Below, one piece after another: positions 1 through 7,866 of a DNA stretch of 35,868 nucleotides. Numbering within the stretch: position 1 is the stretch's first letter; every line of letters starts with the position of its first letter. The stretch is taken from assembly GCA_026996895.1 (NCBI GenBank), contig JALWJX010000117.1, positions 1-35,868 on the forward strand. The letters are read 5' to 3'. Origin of the DNA: Candidatus Kapaibacterium sp. (GTDB taxonomy: Bacteria > Bacteroidota > Ignavibacteria > Kapaibacteriales > WFXC01). The translations under genes and the position numbers were made by a program. The notes under the pieces are model-generated. The model was not told where the DNA came from. It saw only the letters and a list, made by a program, of their open reading frames with translations, and searched no databases.

Positions 1-2
1 GT

Positions 3-335
3 ATTGGACCCATTAAGGAAAAGCTCACCTTAGGGGAAATCGATCCGGAGCTGGTAGAAAAGGGGAAGAAGATTTTTGAGTTAAAGTGCAGTGCGTGCCA
101 CGAGTTGGACGATCGGCGAGTGGGCCCACCGCTGCGAGATGTACTGGAACATCGAACACCAGAGTTTGTGATGAATATGATCCTGAATCCGGATGAAATG
201 ATTAAGCGGCATCCAGTGGCCAAGAAGTTGTTAGCAGAATATCTTACAGTGATGACGTTCCAGAATCTGAGCGTTCAGGATGCTCGAGCGGTTCTGGAAT
301 ATTTACGGTGGGAACATCAGCAAGGAAAAAAATAA
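3..335 (+). CDS. c-type cytochrome, 5'-truncated by window edge
   Basis: The reading frame is open from the first bases of the window, so the true start lies upstream. A single CSACH (CxxCH) heme c motif is encoded at 87-101, followed by a short Gly-Pro-Pro segment (VGPPL) and a helical stretch with methionines, one of which (in the VMTFQNLS segment) could be the distal ligand. This is the fold and size of a small mono-heme class I cytochrome c. It lies 57 bp upstream of nosZ on the same strand. In clade II nos clusters such cytochromes (NosC type) are thought to donate electrons to NosZ in the periplasm. The product name is firm at family level; the role as NosZ donor is inferred from position. 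Any signal peptide or other domain would be outside the window. Confidence 0.85.
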   Translation: MGPIKEKLTLGEIDPELVEKGKKIFELKCSACHELDDRRVGPPLRDVLEHRTPEFVMNMILNPDEMIKRHPVAKKLLAEYLTVMTFQNLSVQDARAVLEYLRWEHQQGKK

Positions 336-338
336 AAG

Positions 339-352
339 CCCCGTTTTCGGGG
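339..352. other. short hairpin between cytochrome c and nosZ
   Basis: CCCCG-TTTT-CGGGG is a perfect 5-bp stem with a TTTT loop directly after the cytochrome stop. No T tract follows it on the + strand. A run rich in A precedes it, so it would only resemble a terminator when read from the - strand. On the nos transcript it could be a stability or processing hairpin. Confidence 0.35.
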
Positions 353-392
353 AAATAGATTGTATGTTTAACAAGTTCAGTGGGGTGTCCCA

Positions 393-2369
393 ATGAAACG
401 TTCCTTCCGCATCCTAATGGGTCTTGGCGTTATCGCCGCGCTAATCGGTGGGCTCAGCTATTGCTCCCAGCAGCAGCAGGTGACGAAAAGTTCCAGTGAT
501 GTCGCTTCGCGCGTCTATGTACCGCCTGGTCAGTATGATGAATTTTATGCGTTTATGTCCGGAGGATTTAGTGGACAAGTCACTGTGCATGGCTTGCCAT
601 CCGGTCGTTTGTTCAAGATTATTCCAGTGTTCTCACAGTATCCTGAGAACGGATATGGGTATTCCGAAGAAACCAAGCCAATGTTGATGACCTCCCACGG
701 ATTTGTTCCCTGGGATGATTCGCACCACCCGGAACTTTCTCAGACCGATGGGGTACCAGATGGGCGGTGGCTTTTCATCAATGCTAACAATACGCCGCGG
801 GTTGCGCGAATCGATTTGAGTACCTTTGAGACTGTAGAGATTATCGAGCTACCCAATTCAGCAGGAAATCACGCTTCGCCGTTTGTGACCCAAAACACAG
901 AGTATGTGGTTGCGTCCACCCGTTTTGCCGTTCCGATTCCCCAACGGGACGTTCCAATTTCCGAATACAAAAAGCACTTTGGTGCTACTATTAGCTTTAT
1001 CTCAGTTGATCCTGAAACGGGCGATATGGATTTAGCCTTTCAGATCCGGGTACCGGGCTATGATTACGATCTGGCGCACGCTGGAAAAGGACCATCCCAC
1101 GGGTGGGTCTTCTTCACGTCCTATAACACCGAGCAGGCACACTCCTTGCTGGAGATCAATGCGTCGCGGAAAGACAAGGACTTTATTGCCGCAGTGAACT
1201 GGAAGAAGGCGGAAGAGTACATCAAGCAAGGGAAGTATGTGGAGGAAGAAGTTGTGTACTACAACAACGAGTATGACGACAAGACGCACACGGCAGTAGC
1301 GCATAAGCGGACCAAAGTTAAGGTTCTGTATCCCAAGGACTGCCCGGGATTGATTTATTACCTGCCTACACCGAAGTCGCCGCACGGTGTGGATGTAGAT
1401 CCAAGTGGCGAATATATTGTTGCTGGTGGGAAGTTAGCAACGGTGATTCCTGTTCACTCTTTCTCGAAGATGCTGAAGGCGATTGAGAATAAGGAATTCG
1501 AAGGAGAAATTGATGGTATTCCTGTGTTGAAATATGAGGCAGTTATTGCCGGCGAAGTAGAAAATCCGGGATTAGGACCATTACATACCGAGTTTGATGG
1601 CAAAGGATATGCGTATACAACAGCGTTTATTTCTTCCGAAATTGTGAAGTGGAAGTTGGGGACCTGGGAAGTAGTGGATCGTATTCCGGTCTACTATTCC
1701 GTTGGTCACCTGTGCATCCCCGGTGGTGATAGCCGGAAACCGTGGGGGAAATATGTGATTGCATTAAACAAGATTACGAAAGATCGCTATTTACCGACTG
1801 GACCGGAGCTGTGCCACGCAGCACAGTTGATCGACATTAGTGGGGATAAGATGAAACTGTTGCTGGACTTCCCGACGCTTGGTGAACCCCACTATGCTCA
1901 GGCAATTCCGGCTGAAATCCTAATGAAGCGGTCTGTGAAGATTTTCAAGCTGGAGGAAAATCAACATCCCTATGCGACAAAGAGTGAGAAGGAAGCCCGG
2001 GTTGAGCGGAAAGGGAATGAAGTTCATATCTATATGACCGCTATCCGTAGTCACTTTACTCCTGACAATATTGAGGGAGTGAAAGTGGGTGACAAAGTGT
2101 ACTTCCACGTGACCAATCTGGAACAGGATTGGGATATTCCGCACGGATTTGCAATTATTGGGGCGAACAATGCTGAGATCCTGGTCATGCCGGGGCAGAC
2201 AAAGACGTTGGTGTGGGAACCAAAGAAGCCAGGTGTGTATCCGTTCTACTGCACCGATTTCTGCTCTGCGCTGCACCAGGAAATGCAGGGATATATTCGG
2301 GTCTCGCCGCGGAATGCGAATGTCAAGATTTCGTATGGAACTTATAAGGAAGGCGAATCGGGGCAGTAA
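393..2369 (+). CDS. nosZ: nitrous oxide reductase, clade II (NosZ)
   Basis: Reduces N2O to N2 in the periplasm, the last step of denitrification. The protein has 658 residues with a short N-terminal hydrophobic export segment (about 5-23) that lacks the twin-arginine motif of clade I enzymes, as expected for Sec-exported clade II NosZ. The N-terminal seven-bladed propeller carries the histidines that build the CuZ centre (candidates H111/H112, H160, H331, H398, H439). The C-terminal cupredoxin domain holds the CuA site: H584 and C620-TDF-C624-SAL-H628-QE-M631. The Asp in CTDFC replaces the Trp of Pseudomonas-type enzymes and is typical of clade II. ATG at 393 follows a G-rich ribosome-binding stretch. 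It has its own terminator-like hairpin but lies in a run of nos genes. Identification is essentially certain. Confidence 0.98.
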   Translation: MKRSFRILMGLGVIAALIGGLSYCSQQQQVTKSSSDVASRVYVPPGQYDEFYAFMSGGFSGQVTVHGLPSGRLFKIIPVFSQYPENGYGYSEETKPMLMTSHGFVPWDDSHHPELSQTDGVPDGRWLFINANNTPRVARIDLSTFETVEIIELPNSAGNHASPFVTQNTEYVVASTRFAVPIPQRDVPISEYKKHFGATISFISVDPETGDMDLAFQIRVPGYDYDLAHAGKGPSHGWVFFTSYNTEQAHSLLEINASRKDKDFIAAVNWKKAEEYIKQGKYVEEEVVYYNNEYDDKTHTAVAHKRTKVKVLYPKDCPGLIYYLPTPKSPHGVDVDPSGEYIVAGGKLATVIPVHSFSKMLKAIENKEFEGEIDGIPVLKYEAVIAGEVENPGLGPLHTEFDGKGYAYTTAFISSEIVKWKLGTWEVVDRIPVYYSVGHLCIPGGDSRKPWGKYVIALNKITKDRYLPTGPELCHAAQLIDISGDKMKLLLDFPTLGEPHYAQAIPAEILMKRSVKIFKLEENQHPYATKSEKEARVERKGNEVHIYMTAIRSHFTPDNIEGVKVGDKVYFHVTNLEQDWDIPHGFAIIGANNAEILVMPGQTKTLVWEPKKPGVYPFYCTDFCSALHQEMQGYIRVSPRNANVKISYGTYKEGESGQ

Positions 2370-2382
2370 GCCCGTAAATTCG

Positions 2383-2417
2383 GGGGTGTCGCCTGCAAGC
2401 GGCACCCCTTTGTTTTT
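2383..2417 (+). terminator. intrinsic terminator after nosZ
   Basis: A 10-bp stem (GGGGTGTCGC pairs with GCGGCACCCC, one G-T pair) with a 6-nt loop is followed by TTTGTTTTT. It sits 14 bp past the nosZ stop and before the maturation genes. It may be leaky, giving more nosZ mRNA than accessory-gene mRNA. Confidence 0.75.
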
Positions 2418-2458
2418 GAAAGTATGAATGTGTGTTGATCGAAAGAAAGGACAGAGCG

Positions 2459-3115
2459 ATGGCAGGACAACAAAAAATGGGAATAGTGAGTCGGATTCTG
2501 GTTGCTGTTGGAGCATTGTTATACCTTGGAGTATTCATATTCCCCATCTGGAAAATTAGTCTGGATGCCCCGCAGTATCCTGAAGGGTTGGGAATGTATA
2601 TCTGGATCAATCATATTACGGGAGAAAGACCAAACGATCTGGAAAATATCAACACGCTGAATCACTACATTGGGATGGATGAGATTGATCCCCATGCAAT
2701 CCCGGAATTTGATATTATGCCGTGGATTGTCGTAGCGTTGGTTGTTCTGGGATTAATAGCAGCGATTATTGGTAATCGAAAATTGGTTGTAACCTGGATC
2801 GGTTTAACGCTGGTTGCTGCGATTTTAGGTATCTACGATTTCTGGAAATGGGAGTATGATTACGGGCATAATTTGAATCCGAACGCGCCCATCAAGATTC
2901 CGGGAATGAGTTACCAGCCACCACTGCTTGGCACCAAACAATTACTTAACATTACTGCTACATCGCTGCCATACTGGGGAACCTATCTTATCGTCGCTGG
3001 TATACTCCTTGGAGTGCTCGCATTGCTTATCGATCGAAAGCGTGCAGTGGCAACGGCAGGGGTACCCCGGAATTTTCAAACGCAGCGTTCAGCAGCGACA
3101 GCCAAAGTGGCGTGA
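2459..3115 (+). CDS. nosB: NosB-like membrane protein of clade II nos cluster
   Basis: A 218-residue integral membrane protein with four predicted membrane segments (about 10-32, 87-105, 108-128, 175-192). A large loop (33-86) begins with the motif FPIWKISLDAPQYPEGLG. The position directly downstream of nosZ and the topology match the polytopic protein called NosB in clade II clusters such as that of Wolinella; its biochemical role is not settled. The start at 2459 is preferred over an in-frame GTG at 2432 because AAAGG lies 8 bp before the ATG. The next gene starts one base after its stop, so nosL is probably translationally coupled. The assignment rests on context and topology, not on a catalytic motif. 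Confidence 0.7.
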   Translation: MAGQQKMGIVSRILVAVGALLYLGVFIFPIWKISLDAPQYPEGLGMYIWINHITGERPNDLENINTLNHYIGMDEIDPHAIPEFDIMPWIVVALVVLGLIAAIIGNRKLVVTWIGLTLVAAILGIYDFWKWEYDYGHNLNPNAPIKIPGMSYQPPLLGTKQLLNITATSLPYWGTYLIVAGILLGVLALLIDRKRAVATAGVPRNFQTQRSAATAKVA

Positions 3116-3116
3116 G

Positions 3117-3596
3117 ATGATGATGAGGACATCCAGACTATATGGTTTTAGCTTGGTGATTTTAGCATTGCTTTTCGCTGGCTGTGGTGCTCATAAACCG
3201 CGCCCGCTCCAGTTGGGAAAGGATCAGTGTGCCTATTGTTCAATGGTGGTAAGCGACCCTAAGTTTGGAGCTGAGCTCATTACCACCAAAGGGAAAATAT
3301 ATCCTTTTGATGCCATTGAATGTCTGGCGGCGTTTGTCTATACCAACGAAATTCCAAAAGATCAGATCCAATCAATGTGGGTAGTGGATTTTGAGGACAT
3401 CGAGAAATTTGTCCCAGCAGAGAGTGCATTTTATCTCCATTCGCCGCAGATTCGAAGTCCAATGGGAATGTCGCTCTTAGCGGTATCGACTGAAGCACAG
3501 GCATTGCGACTGCAAAAACAATATGATGGGGAAATTCTCCAGTGGCCCCAGGTCGTTGCATTGGTCGCAGAACAATGGAAGTTGGAACAACGGTGA
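3117..3596 (+). CDS. nosL: NosL copper chaperone lipoprotein
   Basis: A 159-residue lipoprotein that binds Cu(I) in the periplasm and passes it to apo-NosZ for CuZ assembly. The signal peptide ends in the lipobox LFAGC (acylated Cys about 23). The mature part has the NosL signature C38-AY-C41-S-M43, where the Cys and Met residues are the expected copper ligands, and a conserved Met in SPMGMSLLA. Three consecutive ATG codons (3117, 3120, 3123) make the exact start uncertain. The first is used because it lies one base past the nosB stop. The 3' end overlaps the start of nosD. Confidence 0.93.
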   Translation: MMMRTSRLYGFSLVILALLFAGCGAHKPRPLQLGKDQCAYCSMVVSDPKFGAELITTKGKIYPFDAIECLAAFVYTNEIPKDQIQSMWVVDFEDIEKFVPAESAFYLHSPQIRSPMGMSLLAVSTEAQALRLQKQYDGEILQWPQVVALVAEQWKLEQR

Positions 3597-4825
3597 GATG
3601 GCTTTTTTCCATAGCGTTGTTGATCGCCTTAGTACCAGAAAGTGCACAGGCTACCCGGCGAGTGGTGGGTGAAGAGTATTCCAGTATCAAAGCTGCTATC
3701 GCAGCAGCGACAGCCGGGGATACGATTCTTATTACCGCTGGTCATTACACCGAGGGTCCTATCTACGTAAAGAAGCGATTAACCATTCTTGGGCAGGGTA
3801 ATCCTGTAGTCGACGGCGCAGGGCAAACAGAAGTGTTTGTCATTGAGGCCGACTCTGTGGTGATCCGGAAGATTGTGGTGCAGCGTGCTGGAGTGAGTTT
3901 TATGCAGGATAATGCTGGCATTCGGCTGGAGAAGGTACAACATTGTGTTGTGGATTCTTGCATTTTGCTCGATAATTTCTTCGGGATCTATGCCGCAGAG
4001 TCGGCTTTCTGTACTATCCAGAACAATACGCTGATTGCGCATAGCGTGCGAGAAGCGGTTTCTGGCAATGGAATTCACCTGTGGTATTGCAAGGGAATGA
4101 TCATTCGGAATAATCGTATCCGGGGACATCGGGATGGAATTTATTTTGAGTTTGTGGAAAGTTCTCTTATTGAGCACAATCTCAGTGAACAAAACCTGCG
4201 ATATGGATTGCATTTTATGTTTTCAGATTCCTGCCAGTACCGGTGGAATACCTTCCGGCGGAATGGTGCTGGTGTTGCTGTAATGTATACCCGGCGAGTG
4301 TTGATGGAACGGAACGTCTTTGCATATAATTGGGGACCTTCGTCGTATGGATTGCTGTTGAAAGAAATTTCCGATAGTCGCATTCGCTTTAATCGGTTTA
4401 TTCGCAATAGTGAAGGAATTCATAGTGAGGGATCTTCTCGGATTGAAATTGACAGTAATCTCTTTCAGCAAAACGGCTGGGCAATGGTTGTAATGGCGAA
4501 TTCCGAAGATTTGTACATCCATCATAATTCGTTTATTGGCAATAGCTTTGACGTGAGCACAAACAGCCGGCATAATTTCAACCGCTTTGCGTATAACTTC
4601 TGGGATCAGTACAGGGGGTATGACTTAGACCGAGATGGCATTGGCGATGTCCCCTATCATCCGGTTCGCCTGTTTTCGCTACTGGTGCAGCAAAATCCAC
4701 CGCTGCTGATCTTGCTTCGCAGTTTTTTGATTGATCTTCTGGAAATTGCTGAGCAGGTGTTCCCCGTCTTAACCCCTGAGACGCTGGTGGATCAGTATCC
4801 ACTATTGCACGAAGTGGAGTTCTAA
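3593..4825 (+). CDS. nosD: NosD periplasmic copper-site maturation protein
   Basis: A 410-residue secreted protein made of right-handed parallel beta-helix repeats (CASH/NosD type), visible as recurring hydrophobic and Asn-rich turns (for example IRNNRIRG, LIEHNLSE, IHHNSFIG). It works with the NosFY ABC transporter and NosL to deliver copper and sulfur for the CuZ centre. The start chosen is GTG at 3593, which overlaps the nosL stop (GTGA), has GGAA a few bases upstream, and puts the signal peptide (MRWLFSIALLIALVPESAQA) at the N-terminus. ATG at 3575 is the alternative and adds six residues. A typical NosD C-terminal region with a hydrophobic segment (FSLLVQQNPPLLILLRSFL) is present. The stop and the nosF start share one base (TAATG). 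Confidence 0.93.
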   Translation: MRWLFSIALLIALVPESAQATRRVVGEEYSSIKAAIAAATAGDTILITAGHYTEGPIYVKKRLTILGQGNPVVDGAGQTEVFVIEADSVVIRKIVVQRAGVSFMQDNAGIRLEKVQHCVVDSCILLDNFFGIYAAESAFCTIQNNTLIAHSVREAVSGNGIHLWYCKGMIIRNNRIRGHRDGIYFEFVESSLIEHNLSEQNLRYGLHFMFSDSCQYRWNTFRRNGAGVAVMYTRRVLMERNVFAYNWGPSSYGLLLKEISDSRIRFNRFIRNSEGIHSEGSSRIEIDSNLFQQNGWAMVVMANSEDLYIHHNSFIGNSFDVSTNSRHNFNRFAYNFWDQYRGYDLDRDGIGDVPYHPVRLFSLLVQQNPPLLILLRSFLIDLLEIAEQVFPVLTPETLVDQYPLLHEVEF

Positions 4826-5541
4826 TGATTCAATTTCGGAACATAAACAAACGGTATGGGCAGCTACAGGTATTAAAGGATGTTACGGTCTCAATTGAGA
4901 CAGGACGGATTACGGCAATCCTGGGACCCAATGGATCCGGTAAGACAACCCTGTTAAAGTGCTTGCTGGGATTGGTACATCCAGATGGTGGAGAAATTCT
5001 GCTTGTGGATCATCGAATAAACGCTCATCCAGAGTATCGGCAGCAAATAGGATATATGCCACAAATTGCGCAGTTCCCGGAGCATCTTACTGTGGGGGAG
5101 ATCATCCGAATGATGAAAGATATTCGCTCCGATGTGACCCATTACGATGAAGAGTTGTTCGAGCGATTTCACCTGGACCGGGAATTAACAAAAAAGAGCA
5201 AAGAATTGTCCGGGGGAACGCGCCAGAAGCTGAATGCCTATCTGGCGTTCTTATTTCAACCGCAAATTTATGTTCTGGATGAGCCAACGGTGGGGCTGGA
5301 TCCGGTTGCCAGTTTGATTTTGAAAGAGAAAATCCGAAAGGAAAAGCAACAGGGCAAAACAGTTATTTTTACTTCCCATATTCTTCCGGAAATTGCTGCT
5401 TTAGCCGACGATGTGATTTTCTTACTGGATGGGAGATTGTTGTTCAAGGAAGCAAAACAGGTGTTGATCGATCGCACCAAGACGAAGAATCTGGAAGAAG
5501 CTATTGCCGAAGTGTTGCAATATAGTGGCGTAGAGGGATGA
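4825..5541 (+). CDS. nosF: NosF ABC transporter ATP-binding protein
   Basis: A 238-residue cytoplasmic ATPase that pairs with NosY and, through NosD, drives NosZ copper-site maturation. Walker A GPNGSGKT is at 34-41, the ABC signature LSGGTRQ at 128-134 and Walker B VLDEP at about 150-154, followed by a switch His in TSHI. The length and the C-terminal segment (LEEAIAEVLQYSG) fit NosF. The start overlaps the nosD stop and its own stop overlaps the nosY start (ATGA), so translation of D-F-Y is coupled. Confidence 0.94.
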   Translation: MIQFRNINKRYGQLQVLKDVTVSIETGRITAILGPNGSGKTTLLKCLLGLVHPDGGEILLVDHRINAHPEYRQQIGYMPQIAQFPEHLTVGEIIRMMKDIRSDVTHYDEELFERFHLDRELTKKSKELSGGTRQKLNAYLAFLFQPQIYVLDEPTVGLDPVASLILKEKIRKEKQQGKTVIFTSHILPEIAALADDVIFLLDGRLLFKEAKQVLIDRTKTKNLEEAIAEVLQYSGVEG

Positions 5542-6326
5542 GCACTACATTAAAAATTGCCAAATATCAATTTTTCAATGTTGTGCGAACTCGATGGGTG
5601 TTTGTGGTCTTCGCGTTGTTCTTCTTCCTGACTGCTGCATTGTTTTATTTTGGTGAGAGTGAAGCGAAGGTTCTGGTCAGTTTGCTCAATGTCACATTGA
5701 TATTTCTTCCTCTCCTCAGTGTGTTGTTTGGGGTGTTTTATGTGTATAATTCCACTTCCTTCATTGAACTGATGCTGACCCAGCCGATCTATCGATCGGA
5801 ACTGTATGGAGGAATGTGGCTGGGCATTGTAACGCCCTTTGTCGGATCTTTTGTTCTGGGTGTACTTTTACCTTTCCTTGTCTTTGGTAGCTGGGCAGGC
5901 TATGCTGGCGCTTTTGGAACGTTGTTTATCGTTGGAACAGCGCTGATCCTGATCTTTTTGTCGCTGGGGATGATGTTCGCTGTTTTTGCTGAAGAGCGAA
6001 CGGTTGGAATGAGCTTGGCATTGCTGCTGTGGTTGGTGCTAACCGTTGTCTATGATGCGGTGGTGCTTTACTTGGCGACGGTTTTTCGGGATTATCCACT
6101 GGAACAACCACTCATTGCCGCGATGTTCTTGAATCCTGTAGATCTGGGCCGGGTTGCTTTGTTGCTCCAACTGGATGTGTCAGCGTTAATGGGGTATACC
6201 GGCGCAGTATTTCGGGAATTTTTTGGGACTTCGCTGGGCATCAGTCTGGCTTTGGTTGCCTTGTTGCTGTGGATCAGCATTCCTGTTTTTGTAGGACTGA
6301 AGCGGTTTACCCATCGGGATTTTTAA
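5538..6326 (+). CDS. nosY: NosY ABC transporter permease
   Basis: A 262-residue membrane protein with about six hydrophobic segments, of the ABC-2 permease type. It begins with the usual cytoplasmic lead (LKIAKYQFFNVVRTRWVF) and has the family motif around LTQPIYRSELYGGMWLG. It forms the membrane channel of the NosFY transporter. It overlaps nosF by four bases and is followed immediately (TAA-ATG) by a small membrane protein gene. Function follows from family and operon position. Confidence 0.92.
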   Translation: MSTTLKIAKYQFFNVVRTRWVFVVFALFFFLTAALFYFGESEAKVLVSLLNVTLIFLPLLSVLFGVFYVYNSTSFIELMLTQPIYRSELYGGMWLGIVTPFVGSFVLGVLLPFLVFGSWAGYAGAFGTLFIVGTALILIFLSLGMMFAVFAEERTVGMSLALLLWLVLTVVYDAVVLYLATVFRDYPLEQPLIAAMFLNPVDLGRVALLLQLDVSALMGYTGAVFREFFGTSLGISLALVALLLWISIPVFVGLKRFTHRDF

Positions 6327-6704
6327 ATGGGACGCCGCTTGCTCCATAGCGCTATCCTGGTGAATGTGGTGGTGTACTTACTGACCCCATCACTGGGATG
6401 GATTGCCTATTGGGCGTGGGAGGAACAGATTGCCCAAACTTATTGTGTGAATACTGTTAAAGATCCCAGTTGCCACGGCAAATGTTTTGTGCGGAAAATT
6501 ACGCAGCCGCCGGATCCTGTGGATACGCAGTCAAGAACCGTTGTCCATTTCCTCCAGAATCTGGATCAGATCATCGCTATAGTGGAGCGGTTGAAGGCGT
6601 TCCAACCGCTTGAACAGACAGTGGTAGCGATGTTGTTTGCCGAAGTATATGCCCTCCTTGAGGGACACCCCCCGGGAATCGACCATCCTCCAAATTTCTT
6701 CTAA
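6327..6704 (+). CDS. small membrane protein with C-x8-C-H-x2-C motif, nos-linked
   Basis: A 125-residue protein starting on the base after the nosY stop, so it belongs to the nos operon. It has one N-terminal hydrophobic segment (about 8-31). Just after it comes C40-x8-C49-H50-GK-C53, then a soluble helical tail. The CxGKC-like pattern after a single membrane anchor recalls small Bacteroidota proteins encoded near metal-transport and TonB genes; I recall the pattern but cannot confirm a named family. The CH pair is not in a CxxCH heme motif. A copper-handling role in the periplasm is an inference from the Cys/His cluster and the operon. Confidence 0.75.
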   Translation: MGRRLLHSAILVNVVVYLLTPSLGWIAYWAWEEQIAQTYCVNTVKDPSCHGKCFVRKITQPPDPVDTQSRTVVHFLQNLDQIIAIVERLKAFQPLEQTVVAMLFAEVYALLEGHPPGIDHPPNFF

Positions 6705-6970
6705 GACCACACTGTCAGAACAAAATTATCCACTGGTGCTCTCAGTAGCAGTGGGGCATTGCCTTTGTTAGTGCACTGACAGAGTGCAGCAGGAGTGATA
6801 GTGCTCTGAAAGAAGGTGACCTGAAAGCGTGTCTGCAAGACTTCAGGGTGGAGCAGTGTTCTGTTCTGAAGCGCTGGTAGTGTCAGAATTCTTGGCAGTG
6901 AGAATTTTCAAAAATTCTGAATGATTTGAAATGGTAAGAGAAAGTTCCACAAAATCTGGAGAAACCAACA
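6705..6970. other. non-coding gap between nos operon and copper-uptake genes
   Basis: 266 bp without a convincing gene. Besides the hairpin at 6730-6754 it holds the small palindrome GCACT-GACAG-AGTGC near 6772-6786 and a perfect inverted repeat GAATTTT-CA-AAAATTC at 6902-6917, about 54 bp before the next start codon. The latter may be an operator or part of a promoter. Short words such as TGTCAG/CTGACA recur through the gap. I could not assign a promoter. Confidence 0.4.
6730..6754 (+). terminator. hairpin past the end of the nos operon
   Basis: CCACTG pairs with CAGTGG, and after a G-G mismatch TGCT pairs with AGTA, around a 3-nt loop. It lies 26 bp past the last nos gene. No T run follows, so termination would be Rho-assisted or the hairpin would protect the 3' end. 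Confidence 0.35.
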
Positions 6971-7780
6971 ATGAAATATACGATTTTCCTCCTGGCGATT
7001 TTTGCGTTGTTGATCCAGAGTGGGTGTGAGACCTCTAATCCCACAACACCAGATGATCAGAATAACCAGGGACAACCTTTTTCGCTGGTGGTAGCTCGCC
7101 AGCAGACAGCGTGGGGTGAAGTAACCATCTATGCTCACGACACGCTGCGCGCTGGATATGCGGAATTGTTGGTCAAAGTCAAGTATGAAGGGCAATACGT
7201 TCAGGTTTCGAATTTGCAGTTTGAGCCCGAAATGGCGATGCAAGGTGGGATGTCGCATTCCACACCTATTGATACGCTATTCTGGGATGCTCAGCTCCAG
7301 GGGTATCAGGTGCACCTTGTATGGGTAATGGCGACTTACAGTCCGGGTGGAGATAAGCTGGGTGATTGGATGGTCCATCTCGCTGGAACCGTTGAACAGG
7401 ATACGCTGGACCTGACTTTGCCGATAGAAGTGTATTATGCCGAACGGGTCAAAGCTTTTATTTCTGCCCTGGACAGCGCGAAAGTTATCGCTGCATTGCA
7501 TATACCCGGTCCGAAGGTAGGGTTGAATGATTTCGATCTGTTTGTATACCGAAAGGTGATGCACCATTTTGAGCCTATGATGGACCTGTCCATCGAAATT
7601 GAGCCAGAGATGCCTTCGATGGGGCATGGGTCGCCGAACAATCAGAATCCGGTCCATATCCGGAAAGGGCGATATCAGGGCAAGGTCAACTTTACAATGA
7701 CCGGCGATTGGGTGATTCACACGACATTTTATCGGGATAGTATTCGCATTGGCAAAGTCGATTTTCCTGTGACCTTTTAG
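6971..7780 (+). CDS. Met/His-rich YtkA/FixH-like lipoprotein
   Basis: A 269-residue lipoprotein with lipobox IQSGC (Cys about 19) and a Thr/Asn/Pro-rich linker after it. Two Ig-like beta regions follow. The C-terminal one carries a Met/His-rich loop (EMPSMGHGSPNNQNPVH) and then G-x-Y-x-G-x-V-x-F-x-M-x-G-x-W. This layout resembles YtkA-like/FixH-like domains associated with copper delivery. An earlier Met/His patch (EMAMQGGMSHS) looks like a second binding loop. It lies upstream of a copper-type TonB receptor and downstream of the nos operon, so a periplasm-facing copper carrier is likely. ATG at 6971 follows GGAG with good spacing. Copper binding is inferred from residues and context. Confidence 0.82.
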   Translation: MKYTIFLLAIFALLIQSGCETSNPTTPDDQNNQGQPFSLVVARQQTAWGEVTIYAHDTLRAGYAELLVKVKYEGQYVQVSNLQFEPEMAMQGGMSHSTPIDTLFWDAQLQGYQVHLVWVMATYSPGGDKLGDWMVHLAGTVEQDTLDLTLPIEVYYAERVKAFISALDSAKVIAALHIPGPKVGLNDFDLFVYRKVMHHFEPMMDLSIEIEPEMPSMGHGSPNNQNPVHIRKGRYQGKVNFTMTGDWVIHTTFYRDSIRIGKVDFPVTF

Positions 7781-7792
7781 TGGAAAGGTTAA

Positions 7793-7827
7793 GGGCTGCC
7801 CTGTCAGTACCCCTGGCAGGGCAGTTC
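7793..7827 (+). other. strong intercistronic hairpin
   Basis: CTGCCCTGTCAG pairs with CTGGCAGGGCAG (12 bp, one T-G pair) around a 5-nt loop, and G-T/G-C pairs extend the base. It sits between the lipoprotein stop and the TonB receptor gene. No T run follows, so an mRNA processing/stability element or attenuator is as likely as a terminator. Confidence 0.5.
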
Positions 7828-7866
7828 TCGGGAGAAGGCAGATAGTTTCAAATGCGGAGGGAAAGG

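Noticed and set aside
7277-7720. 147-codon - strand frame opposite the YtkA-like lipoprotein.
   Set aside because: Antisense shadow with no start signal; the + strand gene has a clear lipobox and operon context.
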